NCBI RefSeq assembly: GCF_038896935.1
Contig: NZ_JBANDC010000013.1
Location: forward strand, 83,050 to 147,049
DNA from: Collimonas rhizosphaerae
GTDB lineage: Bacteria; Pseudomonadota; Gammaproteobacteria; Burkholderiales; Burkholderiaceae_D
Reading direction: 5' to 3'
Length of the DNA: 64,000 nt
Part shown: piece by piece, positions 43,373-51,568 of the stretch
Layout: every line of letters begins with the position of its first letter
Numbering within the stretch: position 1 is the stretch's first letter
The notes under the pieces: generated by a model
Databases searched by the model: none
Seen by the model: only the letters and a program-made list of their open reading frames with translations
Told to the model about the DNA's origin: nothing
Translations under genes and position numbers: made by a program

Positions 43373-44386
43373 ATGAATAATATCCAGCCCGCCGAACCGT
43401 TCCCCGCCGCCCGCTTCATCAAGGAGATCGGGCGCGGCAAGGACGGCGCGCGCAGCCTGTCGCGCAACGACGCGCACGATTTGTATGCCGCCATGCTGGA
43501 TGGCCGCGTCTCCGACCTGGAAATGGGAGGAATCCTGCTGGCAATGCGCATCAAGGGTGAATCGGTAGAAGAAATCGCCGGTTTCCTGCAGGCGGCGGAA
43601 GCATCGTTTACGCAAATAGCGCTGCCCGGCCAGGCCGGCAGTGCTGCCTGGCAATATGCGCCGATTGTCATCCCCAGCTATAACGGCGCGCGCCACATGG
43701 CCAACCTGACGCCCCTGCTGGCCCTGCTGCTGGCGCGCGAGGGCGTGCCGGTGTTGCTGCATGGCGTATTGACGGATCCGGGCCGCGTCACCAGCGCGGA
43801 AATTTTCCAGGCGCTGGGCCAGCCGGCCTGCACCAGCATCGAGCAGGTGCAACAATGCTTCGTACAGCGCTTGCCGGCTTTCATGCCGATCGATGCACTG
43901 GCGCCGAAAATGGCAAGGCTGCTCGCCATGCGGCGCATTCTCGGGGTGCGCAATTCCACCCACACCCTGGTCAAGATCATGCAGCCGTTCGTGGCGCCGG
44001 CCTTGCGCCTGAGCTCATACACTCACCCGGAATACCTGGCCATGCTGACGGCATATTTCACGACGACCGCCGCGGCCGAACGCGGAGACGTGTTTCTAAT
44101 GCGCGGCACGGAAGGCGAAACGGTAGCCAATGCCAGGAAGGCGCAAAAAATCGACTGGCTGCATGGCGGCCAGCAAACCACGCTGGTGGAAAAACAAAGC
44201 ATTGCCGACGACATGCCGGTTTTGCCTGCGCAGCGCGACGCAGCCAGCACCGCCAGCTGGATACGGCTGGCGTTGGAGCAAAAAGAATTGGTCCCGAAAC
44301 CGATTGCCGAACAAGTCGAACAATGCCTGACCGTCTGCAAGGCCCTGCACGCGCAAGACAATCCTGCGGATATCGGCCGGCAATAG
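43373..44386 (+). CDS. ybiB: DNA-binding protein YbiB
   Basis: The 337-residue homologue of the anthranilate phosphoribosyltransferase-like YbiB/TrpD2 family binds nucleic acid in E. coli. It starts FIKEIGRGKDGARSLSRNDA and has LEMGGILLAMRIKGESVEEI, typical of the TrpD N-terminal domain. The later blocks are LLHGVLTDPGRVTSAEIFQA and a C-terminal LMRGTEGE segment. It lacks tryptophan-operon neighbours, so it is not trpD. The 170-base spacer to the ECF gene holds their divergent promoters. Confidence 0.88.
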   Translation: MNNIQPAEPFPAARFIKEIGRGKDGARSLSRNDAHDLYAAMLDGRVSDLEMGGILLAMRIKGESVEEIAGFLQAAEASFTQIALPGQAGSAAWQYAPIVIPSYNGARHMANLTPLLALLLAREGVPVLLHGVLTDPGRVTSAEIFQALGQPACTSIEQVQQCFVQRLPAFMPIDALAPKMARLLAMRRILGVRNSTHTLVKIMQPFVAPALRLSSYTHPEYLAMLTAYFTTTAAAERGDVFLMRGTEGETVANARKAQKIDWLHGGQQTTLVEKQSIADDMPVLPAQRDAASTASWIRLALEQKELVPKPIAEQVEQCLTVCKALHAQDNPADIGRQ

Positions 44387-44696
44387 CAATTTCCCAATGG
44401 AACTAATTTTTGCGGCAGTGAACAAACCAGACTGATTCAAGATAAAAGCCGGATGCATGTACTATGTGGCAGTCGTCAAAACATTGCCATAGGGAATTGC
44501 AGCCAAATTGCGGTCTATTCTTAGCTTAGGCAATACCTTAAACAAATCAGATAGCGCAACGCAAATATAATCAACGCAAGGAGAGTGCGCTTAAAACCAC
44601 GCAAGTCAGTATTTCAGCTATACCCATTCATCTGCCTGTACGGCATCTTGTCCAGCGTAGCGTCTTTTGCTGCAAGACTAATTTTCTGGAGGATCC
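44387..44696. other. Gene-free spacer ahead of the antiporter gene
   Basis: About 310 bases with no convincing ORF. GGAGG (44689-44693) is the ribosome site of the antiporter. The stretch 44,500-44,600 is AT-richer and may hold a promoter, but no sigma-70 boxes with good spacing stand out. Confidence 0.5.
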
Positions 44697-45905
44697 ATGG
44701 ATTGGACTCTTCCGCCCTTTGCGCTAGCACAGCCCATCCAATGGAATGCGCTGTTACTGTTCGGCAGCTTGCTGCTGTTCGGGCTAGTGGGCGGCCATAT
44801 AGTAACGAAAAACCCTTGGTTTCCACGCATTACCGGCTATCTGATAGTCGGCTTCCTGCTTGGCGTGGGCGGGCTCGACCTGCTTTCCGGCGACGTGCTC
44901 AAGCTGGCGAACATCTTTGCCGACATGGCGATGGCGCTGGTTGTATATCAGCTGGGCCGCTATGTCGACATCGGCTGGCTGCGCCGCGAAAAATGGCTGC
45001 TGGCGACCGTTGTCCTTAGCGCCGTATTGTGTTTCACCTTCGTCAGCGGCGCATTGATCTGGTTCGGCACCGCCCGCGTGCCGGCGCTGCTGGGCGGCGT
45101 GCTTGCCATCGCCACCGCGCCGGCGGTAGTCATGGTAGTGGTGCGCGAACTCCAGGCTGAAGGCCAGGTGACGCGCCGCCTTGCCGCCATGACGGCGCTG
45201 AATAATTTTGTCGCCCTGCTGGCGGCATATGCCTTGCTGCCTGTTGTCGCCCATGAAAGCGCCGCGCCCTTCGGCACGCTGCTGGCGCACACCTTGTATT
45301 CGCTGTGCGGCTCGCTGGTGCTGGCGTACCTGACCTACCGCCTGATGATCCCGCTGGCGCGCCTGCTGGGCCGCCAGCCGAGCCGCCAGTTCGTGCTGGT
45401 GATCGCCGTCATCACCCTGGCGATCGGCGCCGCGCACGCACTGCAGCTGCCGATATTGCTCACCATGCTGATTTTCGCGATCATGTCGAAGAACCTCGAT
45501 CACCAGTATGACCTGATGGAACTGGAGTTCGGCGTCGCCAACGAATTGTTCATCGTCATGCTGTTTGTCACAATGGGCGCTTCGATCCGCCTGTCCGACC
45601 TGTCGATGGTGGGCGCCTCGGTCGCGGTGCTCATCGCGGCCCGCTTCCTGGCCATGGCCTGCGGCGTCTTTTCGTTTGCGCACTTTGCCAAGATGAAATG
45701 GAAACAGGCGGCGCTGATCACCCTCGGCACCTTGCCCATGACGGAGGCCGGACTGGGGTTGATGCAAACCACCGCCTACCTCTATCCCAATACCACAGCC
45801 GAAGTCTTGCCGTTGCTGGCCGGCTGCCTGATCGTCCTGGAATTGCTGGGGCCGATAGCGACCCAGTTCGCCCTGATCAGGTCGGGCGAAAGCGGACGCG
45901 AATAA
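44697..45905 (+). CDS. Cation:proton antiporter (CPA2-type)
   Basis: The 402-residue membrane protein has about 11-13 helices and follows the NhaA/KefB-like Na+/H+ exchanger fold (PF00999 type). Blocks are FPRITGYLIVGFLLGVGGLD, RRLAAMTALNNFVALLAAYA and LGTLPMTEAGLGLMQTTAYL. There is no C-terminal TrkA-N domain, so it is not a full KefB. Its start ATG has GGAGG five bases upstream. It may be linked to the YbdK-like gene 24 bases downstream. Confidence 0.85.
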   Translation: MDWTLPPFALAQPIQWNALLLFGSLLLFGLVGGHIVTKNPWFPRITGYLIVGFLLGVGGLDLLSGDVLKLANIFADMAMALVVYQLGRYVDIGWLRREKWLLATVVLSAVLCFTFVSGALIWFGTARVPALLGGVLAIATAPAVVMVVVRELQAEGQVTRRLAAMTALNNFVALLAAYALLPVVAHESAAPFGTLLAHTLYSLCGSLVLAYLTYRLMIPLARLLGRQPSRQFVLVIAVITLAIGAAHALQLPILLTMLIFAIMSKNLDHQYDLMELEFGVANELFIVMLFVTMGASIRLSDLSMVGASVAVLIAARFLAMACGVFSFAHFAKMKWKQAALITLGTLPMTEAGLGLMQTTAYLYPNTTAEVLPLLAGCLIVLELLGPIATQFALIRSGESGRE

Positions 45906-45928
45906 GGATATGAATTAAAGGTGAACCC

Positions 45929-47128
45929 ATGACCGAAAACACCCAAGGCGGCATTGCACAGAGCGGCGCAGCAACAGCGGAGATTTTGCCGTTTACCAGT
46001 TCGGCCCCGTTTACGATGGGAATCGAGCTGGAACTGCAGCTGGTGAACCGCCGCAACTACAACCTGGCCAGCGATGCGGTCGACCTGCTGACCTGGATCG
46101 AGCCGCGCGACCTGCAAAAGCAGATCAAGCTGGAAATGACGCAAGGCATGATCGAGCTCAATTCCGACGTGCACACCCGGGTCGACCACCTGGTCGAAGA
46201 GCTGAAAGGCCTGCGCGCGGCGCTGAACCGCGGCGCGCAATACCTGAACATCGACGTCTCCGGCGGCGGCGCCCATCCGTTCCAGCACTGGAACGAACAA
46301 CGGATTACGCCGAGCGAACGCTTCTATCACCTGCATGAAAAATACGGCTACCTGGCCAAGACATTCACCGTCTTCGGCCAGCATATCCATGTCGGCGTGC
46401 CGAACGGCGACGACGCCCTGTACCTGACCCACGCGTTCTCGCGTTTCGTGCCGCATTTCATTGCGCTGTCGGCCGCCTCGCCGTTTTACCAAGGCGCCGA
46501 CACCAAGTTCGAATCCTCGCGCAGCAACGTGGTGCGCGCGTTTCCGCTGTCGGGAACCGCTCCTACGCTGACCCGCTGGAGCGATTTCGAATCGTATTAC
46601 GATGAATTGCTGCGCATGGGAATCGTCGCCAGCATGAAGGATTTTTACTGGGACATCCGCCCCAAGCCGGAATACGGCACCGTTGAAATCCGTGTCTGCG
46701 ACACCCCGCTGACGATCGAACACGCGGCGCACCTGGGGTGCTATGCGCAACTGCTGGCGCGCTGGATCCTGACTGAAAGACCGTTTGTCATCACCAACGA
46801 TTTTTACCTGCTGTACCAGTACAACCGCTTCGAAGCCAGCCGTTACGGCCTGAACGGCTCCATGGCGTTGCACGGCAACACCCCGGCCACCTCGTCAAAA
46901 CTGCCGATCTACCAGCACCTGCTGGACCACCTGCAGGATTTACAGCGGTATACTCAGAACGAAGCCGAGCAGCTGACCATCAAGCGCTTGCGTCACATGG
47001 CGGAAGATCGCCTCAGCGACGCCGCCTGGCTGCGGCAGACTTTTACCGAACGCGGTTCGCTCAATGACATGATGCGGCTGTCTTCGGAACTGTGGATGGG
47101 GCAAGCGCCGCCGCCGTACTTCCAATAG
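45929..47128 (+). CDS. YbdK family carboxylate-amine ligase
   Basis: The 399-residue glutamate-cysteine ligase 2-like protein (YbdK family) starts its conserved part with FTMGIELELQLVNRRNYNLA. It has FGQHIHVGVPNGDDALYLTH and WDIRPKPEYGTVEIRVCDTP. Family members catalyse weak glutamate-cysteine ligation or unknown amide formation. It has no signal peptide. It lies between the antiporter and the YhiN-like gene, both close and on the same strand, so a transcript with three genes is possible. Confidence 0.88.
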   Translation: MTENTQGGIAQSGAATAEILPFTSSAPFTMGIELELQLVNRRNYNLASDAVDLLTWIEPRDLQKQIKLEMTQGMIELNSDVHTRVDHLVEELKGLRAALNRGAQYLNIDVSGGGAHPFQHWNEQRITPSERFYHLHEKYGYLAKTFTVFGQHIHVGVPNGDDALYLTHAFSRFVPHFIALSAASPFYQGADTKFESSRSNVVRAFPLSGTAPTLTRWSDFESYYDELLRMGIVASMKDFYWDIRPKPEYGTVEIRVCDTPLTIEHAAHLGCYAQLLARWILTERPFVITNDFYLLYQYNRFEASRYGLNGSMALHGNTPATSSKLPIYQHLLDHLQDLQRYTQNEAEQLTIKRLRHMAEDRLSDAAWLRQTFTERGSLNDMMRLSSELWMGQAPPPYFQ

Positions 47129-47155
47129 CTTTCAATATCCATTTAATCAAGATCG

Positions 47156-48352
47156 ATGCAAAAACAATTTGATGTCGCCGTCATCGGCGCAGGCGCTGCG
47201 GGCATGATGTGCGCCGCGGTAGCCGGACAACGTGGGAAAAAGGTTGTTCTGATCGATCACGCCACCAGGCTTGCGGAAAAAATCCGCATTTCGGGCGGCG
47301 GCCGCTGCAACTTCACCAACATCAATGCCGGGCCGCAGAATTTCCTGTCGCAGAATCCGCATTTCTGCAAAAGCGCCCTGTCGCGCTACACCCCGCAGGA
47401 TTTCCTCAGCCTGATGAAGCGCTACCGGATCGCGTATCACGAAAAGCACAAGGGCCAGCTGTTTTGCGACGACTCGTCGGAACAGGTCATCGCCATGCTG
47501 AAAGCCGAGTGCGACCTGGGCAACGTCAGCTGGCGCATGCCTTGCAGCGTCGCCGGTATCGGCAAGGACGGCGACCTGTTCCGGATCGACAGCAGCGCCG
47601 GCGAAATACTTGCCAGCAGCGTGGTCATTGCTACCGGCGGCCTGTCTATCCCGAAAATCGGCGCCACCGACTTTGCCTATCGCATCGCCCGTCAATTCGG
47701 CTTGCGGGTGGTCGAACCGCAGCCGGGCCTGGTGCCGCTGACCTTCGACGCCGCCGCCTGGCAGCCGTTCCTGCCGCTGGCCGGGATTGCCTTGCCGGTC
47801 GAGGTGGAAACCGGCGACAAGAAGAGCCGCGGCGAATTCAAGGAAGACCTGCTGTTTACTCATCGCGGGCTGTCCGGGCCGGCGATCCTGCAGATTTCCA
47901 GCTTCTGGAAGAGCGGTGCGCCGCTGCAGCTGAACCTCCTGCCGGAAATCGATGTCACGCAGGCTCTGCTTGAGGGTAAAACGTCGATCAAGAAAAACCT
48001 CGGCAACATATTCGCGCAATGGCTGCCGGCACGGCTGGCGCACGGCATCATCGAAGCCGGCAAGCTTGATCCGGGAGCGCGCCTGGCTGACACGCCCGAC
48101 CGCTTGCTGAAGGAGCTGGGCAACGCCGTCAACCGCTGGGCGATCCGGCCCAGCGGCTCCGAAGGCTATCGCAAGGCCGAAGTTACCTTGGGCGGCATCG
48201 ATACCAGGGAACTGTCGCAGCAGAGCATGATGTCCAGCCAGGTAGCCGGCTTGTATTTCGTCGGCGAAGCGGTCGACGTCACGGGCTGGCTCGGCGGCTA
48301 CAACTTCCAGTGGGCCTGGGCGTCGGCAACCGCGGCGGGACTTGCCATTTAG
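47156..48352 (+). CDS. YhiN/HI0933-like FAD-dependent oxidoreductase
   Basis: This is a 398-residue flavoprotein of the HI0933 family. The Rossmann FAD site is VIGAGAAGMMCAAVAGQRGK, then ISGGGRCNFTNIN, a second GG in VIATGGLSIPKIGATDFAY, and the C-terminal FAD-contact LYFVGEAVDVTGWLGGYNFQ. The substrate is unknown; the fold is like a reductase/oxidase. The start lies 27 bases after the YbdK stop. Confidence 0.9.
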   Translation: MQKQFDVAVIGAGAAGMMCAAVAGQRGKKVVLIDHATRLAEKIRISGGGRCNFTNINAGPQNFLSQNPHFCKSALSRYTPQDFLSLMKRYRIAYHEKHKGQLFCDDSSEQVIAMLKAECDLGNVSWRMPCSVAGIGKDGDLFRIDSSAGEILASSVVIATGGLSIPKIGATDFAYRIARQFGLRVVEPQPGLVPLTFDAAAWQPFLPLAGIALPVEVETGDKKSRGEFKEDLLFTHRGLSGPAILQISSFWKSGAPLQLNLLPEIDVTQALLEGKTSIKKNLGNIFAQWLPARLAHGIIEAGKLDPGARLADTPDRLLKELGNAVNRWAIRPSGSEGYRKAEVTLGGIDTRELSQQSMMSSQVAGLYFVGEAVDVTGWLGGYNFQWAWASATAAGLAI

Positions 48353-48490
48353 CAATAACGCCAGGCGGCTATCTGGCCGACGGCAGCGACGCGCCGGCTA
48401 CATTACGGAATCAAACGGGGGATGTTGCAAATAAACGGCAATGTATTTAACCGGTCGGGGATAACACTTCCATTTATCCATTTTCCCGGC

Positions 48491-48496
48491 TATAAT
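48491..48496 (+). promoter_or_regulatory. Probable -10 box of the rpsU promoter
   Basis: TATAAT lies 42 bases before the rpsU ATG, with no clear -35 (CTTCCA at an 18-base spacing is weak). The sequence from 48,353 to here is gene-free. Confidence 0.5.
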
Positions 48497-48532
48497 CTCG
48501 TTCTTCCCTATACAAACTTGGTTTGAATTTAC

Positions 48533-48745
48533 ATGACCACAATTCGTCTTAAAGAAAATGAGCCCTTCGAAGTTGCGATGCGTCGCTTCAAGCGCACTAT
48601 TGAAAAAACAGGTCTGCTGACTGAGTTGCGTGCACGTGAATTTTACGAAAAGCCAACTGCTGAGCGCAAGCGCAAGCTGGCAGCTGCTGTGAAACGTCAT
48701 TACAAGCGCATTCGCAGCCAGCAATTGCCGAAAAAACTGTACTAA
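48533..48745 (+). CDS. rpsU: 30S ribosomal protein S21
   Basis: The 70-residue ribosomal protein sits at the 3' end of 16S rRNA and is needed for initiation. It starts MTTIRLKENEPFEVAMRRFK and ends basic, the exact family pattern. It is the first gene of the rpsU-yqeY-dnaG-rpoD macromolecular synthesis group, with an internal terminator behind it so that it is expressed in excess of the rest. Confidence 0.98.
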   Translation: MTTIRLKENEPFEVAMRRFKRTIEKTGLLTELRAREFYEKPTAERKRKLAAAVKRHYKRIRSQQLPKKLY

Positions 48746-48797
48746 TATTTGCACTAATTCTTCATCGCACTTAGTGCGGCTGATTGAATTGCGTTAC

Positions 48798-48831
48798 AAA
48801 CCCGCTCCGGTGTTGCTCCGCAGCGGGTTTT
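48798..48831 (+). terminator. Terminator/attenuator between rpsU and yqeY
   Basis: AAACCCGCT pairs with AGCGGGTTT, with an inner CGG/CCG pair and four T. It lies 53 bases after rpsU and 100 before yqeY, the place where dnaG-operon transcripts are classically attenuated. Confidence 0.75.
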
Positions 48832-48930
48832 GCCGTTTTTCGCACAGGTAGCGTCGCATGGCCGGCACCACCATCCTGCATTTTTGTTTTTCTGATTTTC
48901 GATGAAAAACACCACCGAATGGAGAACCGC

Positions 48931-49380
48931 ATGGGCTTGAAAGAACAGATCACCGAAGACATGAAGGCCGCGATGCGCGCCAAAGAGACTGCGAAACTCG
49001 GCGCCATCCGCCTGATCACCGCGGCAATCAAGCAAAAAGAAGTCGATGAACGCATCGAGCTGGGCGACACCCACGTGCTGGCCATCATCGAAAAAATGAT
49101 CAAGCAGCGCAAAGACTCCATCAGCCAGTTTGAAGCCGGCGGCCGCCAGGACCTGGCCGACATCGAGAAAGCGGAACTGCTTATCCTTTCGGCCTACATG
49201 CCGGCCGGCCTGACAGAAGCGGAAATCCAGGCTGAAGTAGCGGCAGCCGTCGCAGCCAGCGGCGCCAGCGGCCCCCAGGACATGGGCAAGGTCATGGCGA
49301 TACTGAAACCCAAGCTTGCCGGCCGCGCCGACATGACGGCGGTTTCGGCGCTGGTGAAAGTCGCGCTGAGCAAAGCCTGA
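48931..49380 (+). CDS. GatB/YqeY domain protein
   Basis: The 149-residue helical protein has a GatB/YqeY domain related to the tail of the aspartyl/glutamyl-tRNA amidotransferase B subunit. It starts GLKEQITEDMKAAMRAKETA and has LSAYMPAGLTEAEIQ. Function is unknown; the gene is often adjacent to dnaG. ATG 48931 has GGAG eight bases upstream. Confidence 0.92.
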   Translation: MGLKEQITEDMKAAMRAKETAKLGAIRLITAAIKQKEVDERIELGDTHVLAIIEKMIKQRKDSISQFEAGGRQDLADIEKAELLILSAYMPAGLTEAEIQAEVAAAVAASGASGPQDMGKVMAILKPKLAGRADMTAVSALVKVALSKA

Positions 49381-49424
49381 TTGTCCGATAGCCTGATAAA
49401 AGCGCCGCCTGCCGTCGAATCCGC

Positions 49425-51221
49425 GTGATTCCTCAATCCTTTATCCAGGACCTCCTCAACCGCGTCGACATCGTCGACGTGGTGGGCAAGTACGTCCAGC
49501 TGAAAAAGGGCGGCGCAAACCTGATGGGCCTGTGCCCTTTCCACAACGAGAAATCGCCCAGCTTCACGGTCAGCCCGACCAAGCAGTTTTACCATTGCTT
49601 CGGTTGCGGCGCGCATGGCACGGCGATCGGGTTCCTGATCGAATACTCGGGCCTCGGTTTTGTCGAGGCGGTGAAAGACCTGGCGCAAGGCGTCGGCATG
49701 ACGGTGCCGGACAACGACGACAAGATCCCGCCGGCGCAACGCGCCGAATACCAGGCCAAGAGCATGGCCCTGTCGGATGCGATGAGCGCCGCCTGCGATT
49801 TCTACCGGCAGCACCTGCGCAGCGCGCCAAATGCCGTCGACTACCTGAAACGCCGCGGCCTGACCGGCGAAGTGGCGGCAAAGTTCGGATTAGGTTATTC
49901 GCCCGACAACTGGGACAGCCTGCGCCAGGTGTTTCCCGACTATGAAGCCACCGCCCTGGTCGAATCCGGCCTGGTGATCGACCGCACGGATGAGGAAGGC
50001 AATAACCGCAAGCGCTACGACCGCTTCCGTGACCGCATCATGTTTCCCATACGCAACACCAAGGGCCAGGTTATCGGTTTCGGCGGCCGCGTACTGGACA
50101 GCGGCGAGCCGAAGTACTTGAATTCGCCGGAAACACCCCTATTTCAGAAGGGTAGCGAGCTGTATGGCCTGTTCGAGGCGCGCCAGGCAATCCGCGACGC
50201 GGGTTACGTGCTGGTGACCGAAGGTTATATGGACGTGGTGGCATTGGCGCAACTCGGGTTCCCGCAAGCGGTAGCCACGCTCGGAACCGCCTGTACGCCG
50301 ACCCACGTGCATAAATTGCTGCGCCAGACCGACCATGTCGTCTTCAGTTTCGATGGCGACCGCGCCGGCCGCAAAGCTGCACGGCGCGCGCTGGACGCCT
50401 GCCTGCCGCATGCGACCGACAACAAGGTCATCAAATTCCTGTTCCTGCCGCAGGAACACGATCCAGACAGCTTTGTGCGGGAAATGGGAGCGGAAGCGTT
50501 TGAGCGCCAGATCCACGACGCCATGCCGTTATCGCAATTTTTACTGAACGAAGTCACGGCCGAAGCCGATTTGAGCACATCCGAAGGACGCGCGCGGGCG
50601 CAATACGATGCCAAACCGCTATTGCAGCTGATGCCGCCGTCGTCGTTGCGGCTGCAAATCGTGCGCGGCCTGGCGCAGCTGACGCAATCGACGCCGAACG
50701 AAATCGAATCCTTGTTTGAACTGGCCAAACCGATAGCCAGCGCGCGCCGCGCACCGCCGCGCGGCAACCGGCCGGCGCCGGTCGGGCTGGAACGGCAAAT
50801 CATCCGTTTGCTGGTCGCCCATCCGGCGTTCGCGTCGGAATTGGACGATGCCGCGCTGGACGCCGTGGCGCATTTCGCGCCAGACCGGGCAGAAATGCTG
50901 GCGCGCCTGATCACCGCCAGCCATGCGATGGGCGAACAAGCCAATTTTGCGACATTGGCCGAGCATCTGCGGGAAGGCGGCGAGGATTTTGAATCGCTGA
51001 TTGCCGAAATTGCAGCAGAATCGGAATCCGAAACGGAAGCGGCGCGATTAGAACTGGCGGGTGCAATTCGCCAGACTAAAATGAAGATATTGAAAGAAGA
51101 ACTGGACCAGCTGGCGGCAACCGGGCTTGGCAATGACGATGCGCGCAACCGCTACCGGGAATTGATGCAAAAACAGGAACAGTTGCGGCGCGAAGCCGAG
51201 GCCGAAATGAATTTACGCTAG
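49425..51221 (+). CDS. dnaG: DNA primase
   Basis: This 598-residue primase has an N-terminal zinc finger (CPFHNEKSPSF, then YHCFGCGAHG), the TOPRIM core (LVTEGYMDVVALAQLG and FSFDGDRAGRKAA), and a C-terminal helicase-interaction domain. The start is GTG, followed by IPQSFIQDLLNRVDIVDVVG. It synthesises RNA primers at the replication fork with DnaB. It is 348 bases ahead of the rpoD start. Confidence 0.96.
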   Translation: MIPQSFIQDLLNRVDIVDVVGKYVQLKKGGANLMGLCPFHNEKSPSFTVSPTKQFYHCFGCGAHGTAIGFLIEYSGLGFVEAVKDLAQGVGMTVPDNDDKIPPAQRAEYQAKSMALSDAMSAACDFYRQHLRSAPNAVDYLKRRGLTGEVAAKFGLGYSPDNWDSLRQVFPDYEATALVESGLVIDRTDEEGNNRKRYDRFRDRIMFPIRNTKGQVIGFGGRVLDSGEPKYLNSPETPLFQKGSELYGLFEARQAIRDAGYVLVTEGYMDVVALAQLGFPQAVATLGTACTPTHVHKLLRQTDHVVFSFDGDRAGRKAARRALDACLPHATDNKVIKFLFLPQEHDPDSFVREMGAEAFERQIHDAMPLSQFLLNEVTAEADLSTSEGRARAQYDAKPLLQLMPPSSLRLQIVRGLAQLTQSTPNEIESLFELAKPIASARRAPPRGNRPAPVGLERQIIRLLVAHPAFASELDDAALDAVAHFAPDRAEMLARLITASHAMGEQANFATLAEHLREGGEDFESLIAEIAAESESETEAARLELAGAIRQTKMKILKEELDQLAATGLGNDDARNRYRELMQKQEQLRREAEAEMNLR

Positions 51222-51291
51222 AAAATTGCTTGAAATATGGTCAAGCCGACCTAAAACACGTAAATCGGACTGCGCAGGAAGGCCGTCCGCA

Positions 51292-51321
51292 TTGGAGGAA
51301 AGGCCCTCCATATGCTATAAT
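51292..51321 (+). promoter_or_regulatory. Promoter for rpoD between dnaG and rpoD
   Basis: An extended -10 (TGCTATAAT; TATAAT at 51316-51321) is preceded by TTGGAG at 51292-51297 with an 18-base spacer. It lies about 250 bases before the rpoD start, so rpoD can be transcribed apart from rpsU-dnaG. The rest of 51222-51568 shows no gene. Confidence 0.6.
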
Positions 51322-51568
51322 TAAAGGCTTTAGATTCAACACCTTAGGCTTAGCCGAATTGGGCGTTGAATTGATAGTAGCACCAGATTGATTTAGACGG
51401 GCAGGAACGTAGTGAAGAAAGCAGCAAAGGCAACAGCAGCAGCAAGAGAACAGGCGCTCAATTGATTCTGTCAGCGGTTTAGGCTTATCAAAATTCAAAC
51501 GGACAGAGTAAAGGCAGCTGCGGCGCGCAAATCAGTGTAACCAATTGGTATTTGAGGTATTTGATTCC

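Noticed and set aside
43373..44386. trpD (anthranilate phosphoribosyltransferase)
   Set aside because: The sequence follows the YbiB type, and no tryptophan genes are near.
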